NCBI GenBank assembly: GCA_937907595.1
Contig: CALCXL010000823.1
Location: 1-6,191, forward strand
From: an uncultured Pseudomonadota bacterium
GTDB lineage: Bacteria; Myxococcota_A; UBA796; UBA9615
Length of the DNA: 6,191 bases
Direction of reading: 5' to 3'
Shown here: piece after piece, positions 1 to 6,089 of the stretch
Position numbering within the stretch: the stretch's first letter is position 1
Layout of the letters: each line of letters starts with the position of its first letter
The notes under the pieces: generated by a model
Seen by the model: only the letters and a program-made list of their open reading frames with translations
Told to the model about the DNA's origin: nothing
Database searches by the model: none
Made by a program: the position numbers and the translations under genes

Positions 1-2
1 GC

Positions 3-704
3 GGCATCGGCGCCGCCATCGCCCGCCACCTGGCCGCCGACTTCGACCTGATCCTGACCGGCCGCCATGCCGACACGCTGCAAGCCGTCGCCGGGCCCCT
101 GGGCGCGCGGGTGGTGGTGATGGACATGGCCGACCGTGCCTCCATCGCGGCCGGGATCGAGGCCATCGGACCCGTCGACGTCCTCATCAATAACGCTGGA
201 ATCGCCATCGGAGCGCCCATCCACCGCACGGACGACGCGACCTGGGATCGCCTGATGCAGATCAACGTGCACGGGCCCTACGCCCTGTGCCGCGCGTTCC
301 TGCCGACGATGGCGAAGCGCGGCTGGGGGCGGGTGGTGAACATCGCCAGCCTGGCCGGGCTGACGGGGCAGGCCTACACCTCCGCCTACTGCGCCAGCAA
401 GCACGCCCTGGTGGGCATGACCCGGGCCCTGGCCCTGGAGGTCGCCACCCGCGGCGTCACCGTCAACGCGGTCTGCCCGGGCTGGGTGGAGACGGACATG
501 TCCCTGGAGGCGGTGCAGCGCATCGCGGCGAGCACGAAGCACTCCGAGGAGGACGCGCGCCGGCAGCTGGAGAAGGCCTCCCCCCAGGGCCGCATGGTGA
601 CGGCGGACGAGGTGGCGGCGCTGGTGGCGATGCTCTGCAGCGAAGGCGCCGGCGCGATCCACGGCCAGGCGATCCCCGTGGACGGCGGCACCGTGATGAA
701 GTGA
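3..704 (+). CDS. Short-chain dehydrogenase/reductase (FabG/3-hydroxyacyl-dehydrogenase type), 5' truncated by window
   Basis: NAD(P)-dependent classical SDR oxidoreductase; 233 residues are visible and the frame runs open to the left edge. The visible part begins at the GIG of the nucleotide-binding TGxxxGIG loop, so only about 10-20 N-terminal residues are missing. Other landmarks (visible numbering): NNAG at 63-66, the active-site Asn in INVHG at 88, catalytic Ser116 (NIAS), Tyr129 and Lys133 (YCASK), the PGWVETDM loop at about 159-166, and a C-terminal VDGGT. All four catalytic residues (N, S, Y, K) are present, so it should be active. The overall pattern resembles 3-oxoacyl-ACP reductases and 3-hydroxyacyl/3-hydroxybutyrate dehydrogenases; the exact substrate cannot be read from sequence. 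It ends 42 bp before the stop of the convergent DUF962 gene, so the two are not co-transcribed. Confidence 0.95.
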   Translation, partial: GIGAAIARHLAADFDLILTGRHADTLQAVAGPLGARVVVMDMADRASIAAGIEAIGPVDVLINNAGIAIGAPIHRTDDATWDRLMQINVHGPYALCRAFLPTMAKRGWGRVVNIASLAGLTGQAYTSAYCASKHALVGMTRALALEVATRGVTVNAVCPGWVETDMSLEAVQRIAASTKHSEEDARRQLEKASPQGRMVTADEVAALVAMLCSEGAGAIHGQAIPVDGGTVMK

Positions 705-746
705 GGGACGCAGCCCCGAGGGGGGCCGTCGGCCGGATCGATCGCC

Positions 747-1244
747 TCAGGCGGCCAGGGGCTCGGTGCGCTGGGCTTCGCCCTCGGGGTGCCAGTCGCC
801 CAGCAGCACCGCGACGAAGTACAGCGGCCCGATCAGCGCCTGCAGCAGGTTGGTCAGGAAGGCCGGCTGCGCCTTCTCCCACACCACGTGCCCGGCCAGC
901 TGCACCAGCCAGCCGCCCACCGCGAGCGCCACCACGGCCCAGACGGGCGTGACGTGGGCCAGGGGGAACATCGGCAGCACGAACAGGGCCATGACCAGCG
1001 CATAGCGCCACTCGGCCCAGAGGTAGAAGGCCAGGGCGGCGACGGCGAAGAGGTGGCCCACCGACAGCATGTACGGGCCCGATGGCAGCTCGAAGAGCAC
1101 CGCCCCGGGCACCGCGATCCAGTCGAGCATGGCCACGACGTGGAACACGATCACCGGGAGCGCGAACTTGTGGGTCAGTCGGTTGGTGGGGTGGGTGTGG
1201 CAGCGGTTGTACTCGCTGAACCAGGTGTGGAGCTGGGGCCTCAT
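747..1244 (-). CDS. Mpo1-like / DUF962 (YGL010w-type) integral membrane protein
   Basis: This 165-residue polytopic protein carries the hallmarks of the Mpo1/DUF962 family. Near the N-terminus is the Y-x3-H-x4-N-x3-H-x4-P pattern (Tyr12, His16, Asn21, His25, Pro30). Late in the protein is GHxxxEKxxPA (Gly118-His119, Glu123-Lys124, Pro127-Ala128). Hydrophobic segments lie near 28-46, 60-77, 82-96, 100-117 and 133-149. Yeast Mpo1 is an Fe(II)-dependent dioxygenase of 2-hydroxy fatty acid alpha-oxidation, and the conserved histidines are its proposed iron ligands. Transfer of that activity to this bacterial homologue is inference. The start is well supported: GGAGG (complement of 1251-1255) sits 6 nt before the ATG. 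The gene is divergent from the operon starting at 1366 and convergent with the SDR gene. Confidence 0.88.
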   Translation of the reverse strand: MRPQLHTWFSEYNRCHTHPTNRLTHKFALPVIVFHVVAMLDWIAVPGAVLFELPSGPYMLSVGHLFAVAALAFYLWAEWRYALVMALFVLPMFPLAHVTPVWAVVALAVGGWLVQLAGHVVWEKAQPAFLTNLLQALIGPLYFVAVLLGDWHPEGEAQRTEPLAA

Positions 1245-1365
1245 CGCGATCCTCCGTTAATGAACGCGGGTCAGTTGTAGCGAGGCTGCCGCGGGATGGC
1301 CACTGCATTGATCGATCCGGCGGCGATTTTTCGACGGGTCGGGGCTGCGGCTTGCGCTGGGGTCC

Positions 1366-2328
1366 GTGGTTCGTGCGCCGCGTTCGCTTGTGGGGCACCC
1401 TGGGCCGGACGTGCTTGCCCTCCTCCTCCTCCTGACGCTGTCGACGGCCCTGGCGGGACCGGTGGATGAGGCGCGCGCCTTCGAGCGGGACGGGGACTTC
1501 GTCGGCGCGCTCGGGGCCTGGCGCAGCTGCGTTGTGGCGGCGGACCCCCGGGCCGAGCAGTGCCGCGGCCGCGTCGCGTTCCTGGAGGATCGTCGGCACG
1601 GGGGCGACTTCGGCCTGTACGGCATGCTCCAGGAGGCCCGGCGCGCCGCTCCGGTGAATCGTGCCCGCTCTGTGCCCCGCCTACGGGCCGTGCACGTCGA
1701 CGGTCTGCCCGACGCCCTGCACCGCGACCTGGGGCTGTGGCTGCTGGCGGAGCTTCGGGCGACGGAACCCGAGGGGGCCGCCGCGCTGGGGGACGCGCTC
1801 TGGACCCGGCATCGCGACGGCGACGACGCGGCGCAGGTGGCCGACGCCTGGGGGCGGGTGCTCGCCGATGCCGGGCGCCTGGACGAGCTGGCCGCGGTGG
1901 AGGCCTGGGTCACCCCCGAGCGCGCCCGCTCCCGGCAGACGCGGGCCCAGCGGGAGGGGCGGCTGCGTCGACGGGACGCGGCGGCCGGCGTCGCGTGGGT
2001 CCTGCTGGCCCTCTTCGTGCTGCCGGCCCTGCCCCTGGGCGCGCGGGGAGGGTGGCGCGGCGCCCGGCCCTGGGGCCTGGTCCCCCTCGCCGTGTTCGTG
2101 CTGGGCGGAGGGCTGCTGGCCGAGGCCTGGGAGGCGGGCCTGGGGCGAGCGACGGCGGCGACGTTCGGCTCCGCCGTCCTGATCCACGGGCTGGCCCTGG
2201 GGGCCCTGTGCGGCACGGATCGGGCGGCCGCGCGCTCACTGATTCGGCTCGGCGCCTTCGCCGCCACCCTCGCGGCGGGCTACCTGGCGCTGCGCGCCGC
2301 CGATCTGCTGGGCTGGGTGGGGCTGTGA
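1366..2328 (+). CDS. Exported TPR-like membrane protein, first gene of the radical SAM operon
   Basis: A 320-residue protein not recognised as a named family. It has a likely signal peptide: Arg3 and Arg6, a Leu-rich core at about 16-27, and a signal peptidase-like ALA at 28-30. A soluble, Ala/Leu/Arg-rich helical region (about 31-203) follows; its start (DEARAFERDGDFVGALGAW) looks like a TPR helix pair, and Cys54 and Cys65 lie nearby. Four hydrophobic segments end the protein (about 205-225, 236-254, 264-282, 292-310). The soluble part would face the periplasm, with the membrane part C-terminal. I chose GTG at 1366 because it gives the only n-region with positive charges; GTG at 1390 or 1411 are alternatives and no start has a strong Shine-Dalgarno. 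The stop overlaps the next start (GTGA, 2325-2328), so translation is probably coupled. It may be a membrane partner or sensor for the radical SAM enzyme; that is inferred from position only. Confidence 0.8.
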   Translation: MVRAPRSLVGHPGPDVLALLLLLTLSTALAGPVDEARAFERDGDFVGALGAWRSCVVAADPRAEQCRGRVAFLEDRRHGGDFGLYGMLQEARRAAPVNRARSVPRLRAVHVDGLPDALHRDLGLWLLAELRATEPEGAAALGDALWTRHRDGDDAAQVADAWGRVLADAGRLDELAAVEAWVTPERARSRQTRAQREGRLRRRDAAAGVAWVLLALFVLPALPLGARGGWRGARPWGLVPLAVFVLGGGLLAEAWEAGLGRATAATFGSAVLIHGLALGALCGTDRAAARSLIRLGAFAATLAAGYLALRAADLLGWVGL

Positions 2329-3734
2329 CCGATCTCCCCGTCCCCCTGCGGGTCCGCCGAGGCCGCAGCCCCAACTGCTCGGCCGTGGGCAGCGTGGTCG
2401 GCCTGGCGCTGGTCTCGGCGGTCGTGGGTGCGGCGATCGTCAACGCCTTCGCCGACCGCCTGGCCCGCTGGATCGCCGGCCCGCCGGGAGATGCGTCGCC
2501 GTCGGGTGGCGGGTCGTCGACCGAGGGCGGTCCTTCGTCGGCCGGCGGCTCCGGCCCCCCAACCGTCGAGGACCAGGACGCCCCGCCTCGCCTGCGCCGC
2601 GAGGCCTTCGGCGGCATCCTGGCCTGGGCCGATCCCCCCGCCTTGCTGCACCTGGATCACGCCGGCGTCGCCGCGCTGCCCGCATCGACCCCCTGGGGCC
2701 CCGGCAACGTCGACGTGCCCGGCGCCCTGCGCGCCCCAACCGAGGTGCACGTCTCCGTCACCGACCGCTGCCCCGTCGCCTGCACCGGCTGCTACCTGGA
2801 GGCGAGCCCCGAAGCGCGGGAGGAGCCCTCCCTGGCCGTGCTGCGCGATCAGCTGGACCAGAGCGCGGCCGCCGGCGTCTTCGAGGTGGCCTTCGGCGGG
2901 GGGGAGGCGGCGCTGCGGGAGGACCTGCTCGATCTGGCCGAGCACGCCCGTGCGCGCGGCCTGGTGCCGAACCTCACCACCTCCGGCTTCGGCGTGACGC
3001 CTGAGCGCGCGCCGCGCATGGCGGCCCTGTTCGGGCAGGTGAACGTCTCCCTGGACGGCCTGCCCGGCGCCTACGAGGCCGTGCGCGGCTGGTCCGGCGC
3101 GGCGCGCGGTTTCGAGGCATTGCGCGTCCTGCGGGACGCCGGCGCCGCCGTGGGCGTGAACACCGTCGTCACGTCCCAGAACCTGCGGCACCTGCCGGCC
3201 CTGGCGGCCGCCCTCGCCGACCTGGGCGTCGTCGAGTGGCAGTGGCTGCGCTTCAAGCCCAGCGGGCGGGGGGCCGACACCTACGAGCGCTTCGTCTTGG
3301 CCCCCGACGATGCCTCCTCCCTCTGGCCCCTGGCCCTGGACCTGGAGGCGCGCCACGGCCTGACGATCCGCTTCGACTGCGCGATGGTCCCCTTCATCGC
3401 CGAGCACGTCGACGCCCCCTCCCTGGCCCGCACCCTCGACGTCAGCGGCTGCGTGGCCGGGGAGCGCCTGATCACCCGCAGCGCCGCCGGCCGCTGGAAG
3501 CCCTGCTCCTTCGCGGCCGAGGACAGCGACGACGCCCCCCTGGCCGAGGCCTGGCGCCAGGACCCCACCCTGCGGGCCTGGCGCGCCTTCGCCGACGCCC
3601 TCCCCGCGCCCTGCTCCACCTGCCCCTGGGCCGACGTCTGCCGCGGGGGCTGCCGCGTGGTCTCCCGGCATGTCACCGGGGAGTCGCTCCGGCCCGATCC
3701 CGAGTGCGCGCGGGTGCGGGAGCACCGGCAATGA
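2325..3734 (+). CDS. Radical SAM/SPASM domain protein with hydrophobic N-terminal extension
   Basis: This 469-residue protein has a full radical SAM core and a SPASM C-terminus. The SAM-cleaving [4Fe-4S] site is CxxxCxxC at Cys149, Cys153 and Cys156 followed by Tyr157, and the SAM-binding GGE is at 192-194 (FGGGE). SPASM ligands for auxiliary clusters are Cys376, Gly389-x4-Cys394, Cys430-x2-Cys433-x5-Cys439-x3-Cys443 and Cys461, seven cysteines in the classical spacing. SPASM enzymes usually modify ribosomal peptides (PqqE, MftC, AlbA) or act as sulfatase maturases. Unusual parts: residues 1-20 contain RVRRGR and NCS; 22-42 is strongly hydrophobic; 55-86 is a Gly/Ser/Pro linker; 89-118 (RLRREAFGGIL onward) resembles the first strands of PqqD/MftB-type peptide-recognition domains. 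The start is GTG at 2325, overlapping the previous stop (GTGA). The frame continues open upstream but would lie wholly within the preceding gene. The stop overlaps the next ATG (ATGA). Its substrate is unknown. Confidence 0.93.
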   Translation: MTDLPVPLRVRRGRSPNCSAVGSVVGLALVSAVVGAAIVNAFADRLARWIAGPPGDASPSGGGSSTEGGPSSAGGSGPPTVEDQDAPPRLRREAFGGILAWADPPALLHLDHAGVAALPASTPWGPGNVDVPGALRAPTEVHVSVTDRCPVACTGCYLEASPEAREEPSLAVLRDQLDQSAAAGVFEVAFGGGEAALREDLLDLAEHARARGLVPNLTTSGFGVTPERAPRMAALFGQVNVSLDGLPGAYEAVRGWSGAARGFEALRVLRDAGAAVGVNTVVTSQNLRHLPALAAALADLGVVEWQWLRFKPSGRGADTYERFVLAPDDASSLWPLALDLEARHGLTIRFDCAMVPFIAEHVDAPSLARTLDVSGCVAGERLITRSAAGRWKPCSFAAEDSDDAPLAEAWRQDPTLRAWRAFADALPAPCSTCPWADVCRGGCRVVSRHVTGESLRPDPECARVREHRQ

Positions 3735-4030
3735 AGCCGTCCGCCCTCGCCGCGGCGGCGGCGACCTTCGCCCTGGTCGCCACGGTCTCCTACGCCCTGC
3801 AGCACCTGGCCGCGGTCGCCTTCGACCCCGTGCCCGCCTCGTCGGTCCTCGCCCAGGCCCACGTGCCCTACTTCTGGCGCGTCGGCGTCTCCGTCCTGCA
3901 CGGCGCGGGGGTCGCGGCGCTGGTCGCGGTCTTGCCCGACCCGGTCCCCCAGCGGCTCCTGCCCCACCTCCAGCGACTCACCCCGCCGCTGGTCGGGCTC
4001 TGCGCGGCCGCGATGCTGGCGCTCCCATGA
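3731..4030 (+). CDS. Small membrane protein (99 aa), third gene of the operon
   Basis: An unrecognised 99-residue hydrophobic protein. Predicted membrane segments lie near 5-27, 52-68 and 83-98, joined by a loop containing HVPYFWR (44-50) and a proline-rich loop with PDPVPQ (69-74). Histidines at 25, 44, 57 and 79 lie in or next to the hydrophobic segments. The ATG at 3731 overlaps the radical SAM stop (ATGA), and GGGAG stands 8 nt upstream, so this start is favoured over an extension into the radical SAM gene. Its own stop overlaps the next ATG by 4 nt. Size, composition and coupling suggest it works as a subunit with the neighbouring 146-residue membrane protein; this is positional inference and no biochemical role can be assigned. 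Confidence 0.78.
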   Translation: MKPSALAAAAATFALVATVSYALQHLAAVAFDPVPASSVLAQAHVPYFWRVGVSVLHGAGVAALVAVLPDPVPQRLLPHLQRLTPPLVGLCAAAMLALP

Positions 4031-4467
4031 GCGGCGCGGTCTTCGCGCTGCTGGAGCGGCTGCACGGGCACCTGGGCGTGTTGGCCCTGGCGCTGCTGCT
4101 GCACCCGGTGATCAGCCTGCGCCGCCGCGGCGCGCTGACGGTCTGGGGGCGGCGGAGCGCGGAGCTGGGCGCGGGCCTCCTGACCCTGACCTTCGCGGCG
4201 GGGTGGGCGCTGTACCCCACCTACCGGGGGTCCGTGAAGCCGGGGCTGCTCCGCGACCTGCCGTCGGTGGCCCTGCGCTTCGAGAGCAAGGAGCACCTGG
4301 CGTTCTTCGCCGTCGCCCTGGCCCTGGGCGGCGCGCTCGCCCTGCGCGGACGCAGCGCCAACGCTCGACGCCTGGCCTGGTGGCTGCTGCTGATGGGTTG
4401 GATCTGCGGCGCGCTGACCGCGGCCTTGGGGCTGGGGGTCGCCGGGCTGGGGACCCCGGCGTTCTGA
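4027..4467 (+). CDS. Polytopic membrane protein (146 aa) with His-rich helices, last gene of the operon
   Basis: A 146-residue protein with four likely transmembrane helices (about 14-31, 45-63, 90-106, 116-138). Motif-like stretches are HGHLG (13-17), HP (26-27), a block at 62-72 containing LYPTYR and VKP, and FESKEHLA (85-92). His13, His15, His26 and His90 lie at the ends of the first and third helices. A four-helix protein with such histidines could bind haem or a metal, as b-type cytochrome membrane proteins do, but I see no diagnostic family signature and do not assign one. The ATG at 4027 overlaps the preceding stop (ATGA); no strong Shine-Dalgarno is seen, consistent with translational coupling. 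The stop is only 7 bp from the convergent phosphoesterase stop, which closes the operon. Confidence 0.8.
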   Translation: MSGAVFALLERLHGHLGVLALALLLHPVISLRRRGALTVWGRRSAELGAGLLTLTFAAGWALYPTYRGSVKPGLLRDLPSVALRFESKEHLAFFAVALALGGALALRGRSANARRLAWWLLLMGWICGALTAALGLGVAGLGTPAF

Positions 4468-4474
4468 CCGCAGC

Positions 4475-5767
4475 TCAGCGGGCGGGGAGCTCGAAGGTGT
4501 CGATCACGTTCTCTTCCCGGTCGTACACGGTCGCCGTCGCGCCCTGGGGCCCCAGGTCCAGGATGATGAAGTGCTCGATGGAGTCGGCCACCTCCGTGAA
4601 GAAGGTCTCCTCGGTCGACGTGTAAAGCGGGGCGCCGGCACCGCCGGTCACCAGGTAGGTGGTGCCGGCGCCCGGGGCGACCTCGGCCCCGTCCCGGATC
4701 GGCACGCTGCGCTCGTAGATGTGGTTGTGGCCGGCCACCACCAGGTCGACGTCGTTGTCTTCGAGGATCGGGTACCAGGCCTCGCGGACGTCCAGGGCCG
4801 AGCCGTGGACCGTGCAGGAGCTGTAGCCCGAGCGGTGGTGCATCGCGATCGTCCACGGGGCCGAGGACGTCGGCAGGACCTCCTGCAGGTACTGGGGCTG
4901 CAGGGCGTTCAGGTCCCCAACGTCGCGCACGCTGTCGTTGAGGGAGACCAGGTGCAGGGGGCCGTAGTCGATGCTGAACCACTCCTCGTTCCGGGGCATG
5001 CCGAACTGCGCGAAGTAGTTCTGGGCCAGGAACTCGTGGTTGCCGTGGGTCGGGATCAGCAGCTTGCGGGCCAGGACGTCGCCGGCGGCCTCGAACCAGG
5101 CGTCCCACTCGCCCTGGTAGGGGCCGAGCTCCACCATGTCGCCGGCGAAGAGGTAGAGGTCGGGCTCGAACGCCTCCATCTGCTGCACCATCGACGCCCA
5201 GGTCGTGTACGCGCCGCGGCTGTCCCCGGCGATGGCCACCCGCAGCGTGTCGAAGGAGCCCGGCTCCCCGGGGGTGCTGAAGGTGTGCTCGGGGGACCAC
5301 GCGCCGTCGAAGCCCACCCGGTAGGTGTAGGCCGTGGCCGGCGTCAACGTGCCGCAGAGCCGCACCTCGTGCATGCGCTCGGCGTCGCCGTCGAACAGGA
5401 ACGTGGCGCCCTCCACCCGGGTCCGGTCCCCGCTGAGGTCCGTCCCTTCGGCGTACTCCACGACCGTGGCCAGGGTGTCGACGTCGGTGCGCCAGAGGAA
5501 CGAGACCGACGCCGAGGGGTCGCGGCTGGGCGCGCCCAGGTGGACCTGGAAGGGCTCGGGGTTGGCGCCCAGCACCTCCGCGTGGGGCTCCGCGGGCAGA
5601 CCCGGCGTGCCGTTGAGGCCGTAGGGCACCGTGACCTCCGCCTGGCAATCCGGGGCTGGGCGGGGGCCCTCGTCGGGCGGGGGCGGGCCCGGCTCCTCGG
5701 CGGGCGAGCAGCCGAGCGGCAGGGCCATGACGGCGGCGGCCAGGGCGGCGCGGAGGCTCCGGGTCAT
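4475..5767 (-). CDS. Secreted/lipoprotein metallophosphoesterase, purple acid phosphatase-like
   Basis: 430 residues from the ATG at 5767. The N-terminus is a signal sequence (MTRSLR, then an Ala-rich core) ending in LPLGC, with Cys20 as candidate lipidation site; Pro at -3 makes the lipobox imperfect. A Pro/Glu-rich spacer (21-39) follows. Residues about 64-166 form the fibronectin-like N-terminal domain typical of purple acid phosphatases, with a LTPATAYTYRV strand. The calcineurin-like domain (about 174-406) shows GDSRG (Asp182), GDMVE (Asp210), GNHE (Asn243-His244), MHH (His310-His311) and GHNH (His347, His349). These are the two-metal ligands of phosphomonoesterases and phosphodiesterases acting outside the cytoplasm. 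The Tyr of the purple-enzyme GDxxY motif is replaced by Glu213, so the coloured Tyr-Fe(III) charge-transfer centre is not expected. An alternative ATG at 5779 adds four residues; 5767 is preferred for its basic n-region and a GGA 7 nt upstream. Confidence 0.92.
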   Translation of the reverse strand: MTRSLRAALAAAVMALPLGCSPAEEPGPPPPDEGPRPAPDCQAEVTVPYGLNGTPGLPAEPHAEVLGANPEPFQVHLGAPSRDPSASVSFLWRTDVDTLATVVEYAEGTDLSGDRTRVEGATFLFDGDAERMHEVRLCGTLTPATAYTYRVGFDGAWSPEHTFSTPGEPGSFDTLRVAIAGDSRGAYTTWASMVQQMEAFEPDLYLFAGDMVELGPYQGEWDAWFEAAGDVLARKLLIPTHGNHEFLAQNYFAQFGMPRNEEWFSIDYGPLHLVSLNDSVRDVGDLNALQPQYLQEVLPTSSAPWTIAMHHRSGYSSCTVHGSALDVREAWYPILEDNDVDLVVAGHNHIYERSVPIRDGAEVAPGAGTTYLVTGGAGAPLYTSTEETFFTEVADSIEHFIILDLGPQGATATVYDREENVIDTFELPAR

Positions 5768-5803
5768 GCTGGATTCCATACCGCGGCGCGTGAACGATGA
5801 CAA

Positions 5804-5813
5804 ACGCTCACCC
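5804..5813. repeat. Target-site duplication, left copy (ACGCTCACCC)
   Basis: A ten-base direct repeat abutting the left inverted end of the mini-element and identical to 5880-5889. Its inner edge coincides exactly with the first base of the inverted end, the expected arrangement after transposition. Confidence 0.87.
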
Positions 5814-5879
5814 CAGGGCGATCGAGTTCTACGCCAAGGACGAGCTGGCAGGCGGTTGGGGTGGAACCCGATCGCCCTG
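5814..5879. mobile_element. 66-bp miniature inverted-repeat element (MITE), ISAs1-like ends
   Basis: The left end, CAGGGCGATCGAGTTCTAC (5814-5832), and the reverse complement of the right end, CAGGGCGATCGGGTTCCAC (5861-5879), match at 17 of 19 positions. Immediately outside both ends is the same 10-bp sequence, as expected for a target-site duplication. The 28-bp centre has no coding capacity but contains GCCA (5833-5836) and TGGC (5846-5849), which can extend the fold. No transposase is present, so this is a non-autonomous element. As I recall family conventions, ISAs1 elements end in CAGGG and duplicate 8-10 bp, which fits, so an ISAs1-type transposase is the likely mobiliser; this family call is inference. 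Near-perfect ends and an undamaged duplication suggest a fairly recent insertion. Confidence 0.87.
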
Positions 5880-5889
5880 ACGCTCACCC
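5880..5889. repeat. Target-site duplication, right copy (ACGCTCACCC)
   Basis: An exact copy of 5804-5813, starting at the base after the right inverted end. The repeat stops after 10 bases on both sides (the next bases differ), which fixes the duplication length. Confidence 0.87.
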
Positions 5890-6089
5890 GACGACGCGGG
5901 ACGGCGGCTACATCGCGCAGGTCACCGAGCGGGAGACCGGCGAGCTGATCGCGGCGACGTCCTGGGACCCGTCCGCGAAGCTGATCTGGGGCAGCGATCT
6001 GGAGGCCCACAACACGGTGCTGTGCCGCTTCACCGTGGAGGAGGAGCCTTGTTCCCAGGGACCTCCCCCGCCCGCTGCGACTCCGAACA

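Noticed and set aside
713..734. GCCCC/GGGGC and GGCC/GGCC stem-loops between the SDR and DUF962 stops as a terminator
   Set aside because: Stems of only 4-5 bp, mutually exclusive, with no T-tract; expected by chance in such G+C-rich DNA.
732..1321. 12-bp inverted repeat (GCCGGATCGATC at 732-743 and its complement at 1310-1321) flanking the DUF962 gene
   Set aside because: Eight of the bases are the self-palindrome GATCGATC, no target duplication flanks the pair, and the match stops after 12 bp, so it is not supported as a mobile unit.
1245..1365. Promoter -10/-35 boxes in the divergent spacer
   Set aside because: The spacer is the logical promoter site for both directions and is less G+C rich around 1301-1334, but no hexamer pair with proper spacing is convincing on either strand.
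1560..2324. Upstream extension of the radical SAM frame (open from 1560)
   Set aside because: It lies wholly inside the preceding gene, encodes low-complexity Arg/Gly/Ala/Pro sequence typical of a shadow frame in G+C-rich DNA, and the GTG at 2325 gives a clean 4-nt overlap start.
2280..3731. Long - strand open frame opposite the radical SAM gene
   Set aside because: Gly/Ala/Gln/Val-rich composition with no domain, fully antisense to a gene with all its cysteine motifs intact; a codon-bias shadow. The same holds for the long shifted frame at 4221-5648 opposite and within the phosphoesterase.
5804..5889. Integron attC site or intrinsic terminator as explanation of the hairpin
   Set aside because: No RYYYAAC/GTTRRRY core pair fits the arms, no T-run follows on either strand, and neither explains the exact 10-bp flanking duplication.
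5768..6010. N-terminal extension of the phosphoesterase to an ATG at 6010
   Set aside because: The extra 81 residues are Arg/Pro-rich, run through the mobile element, and would bury the signal sequence; the lipoprotein-like signal at 5767 marks the start.
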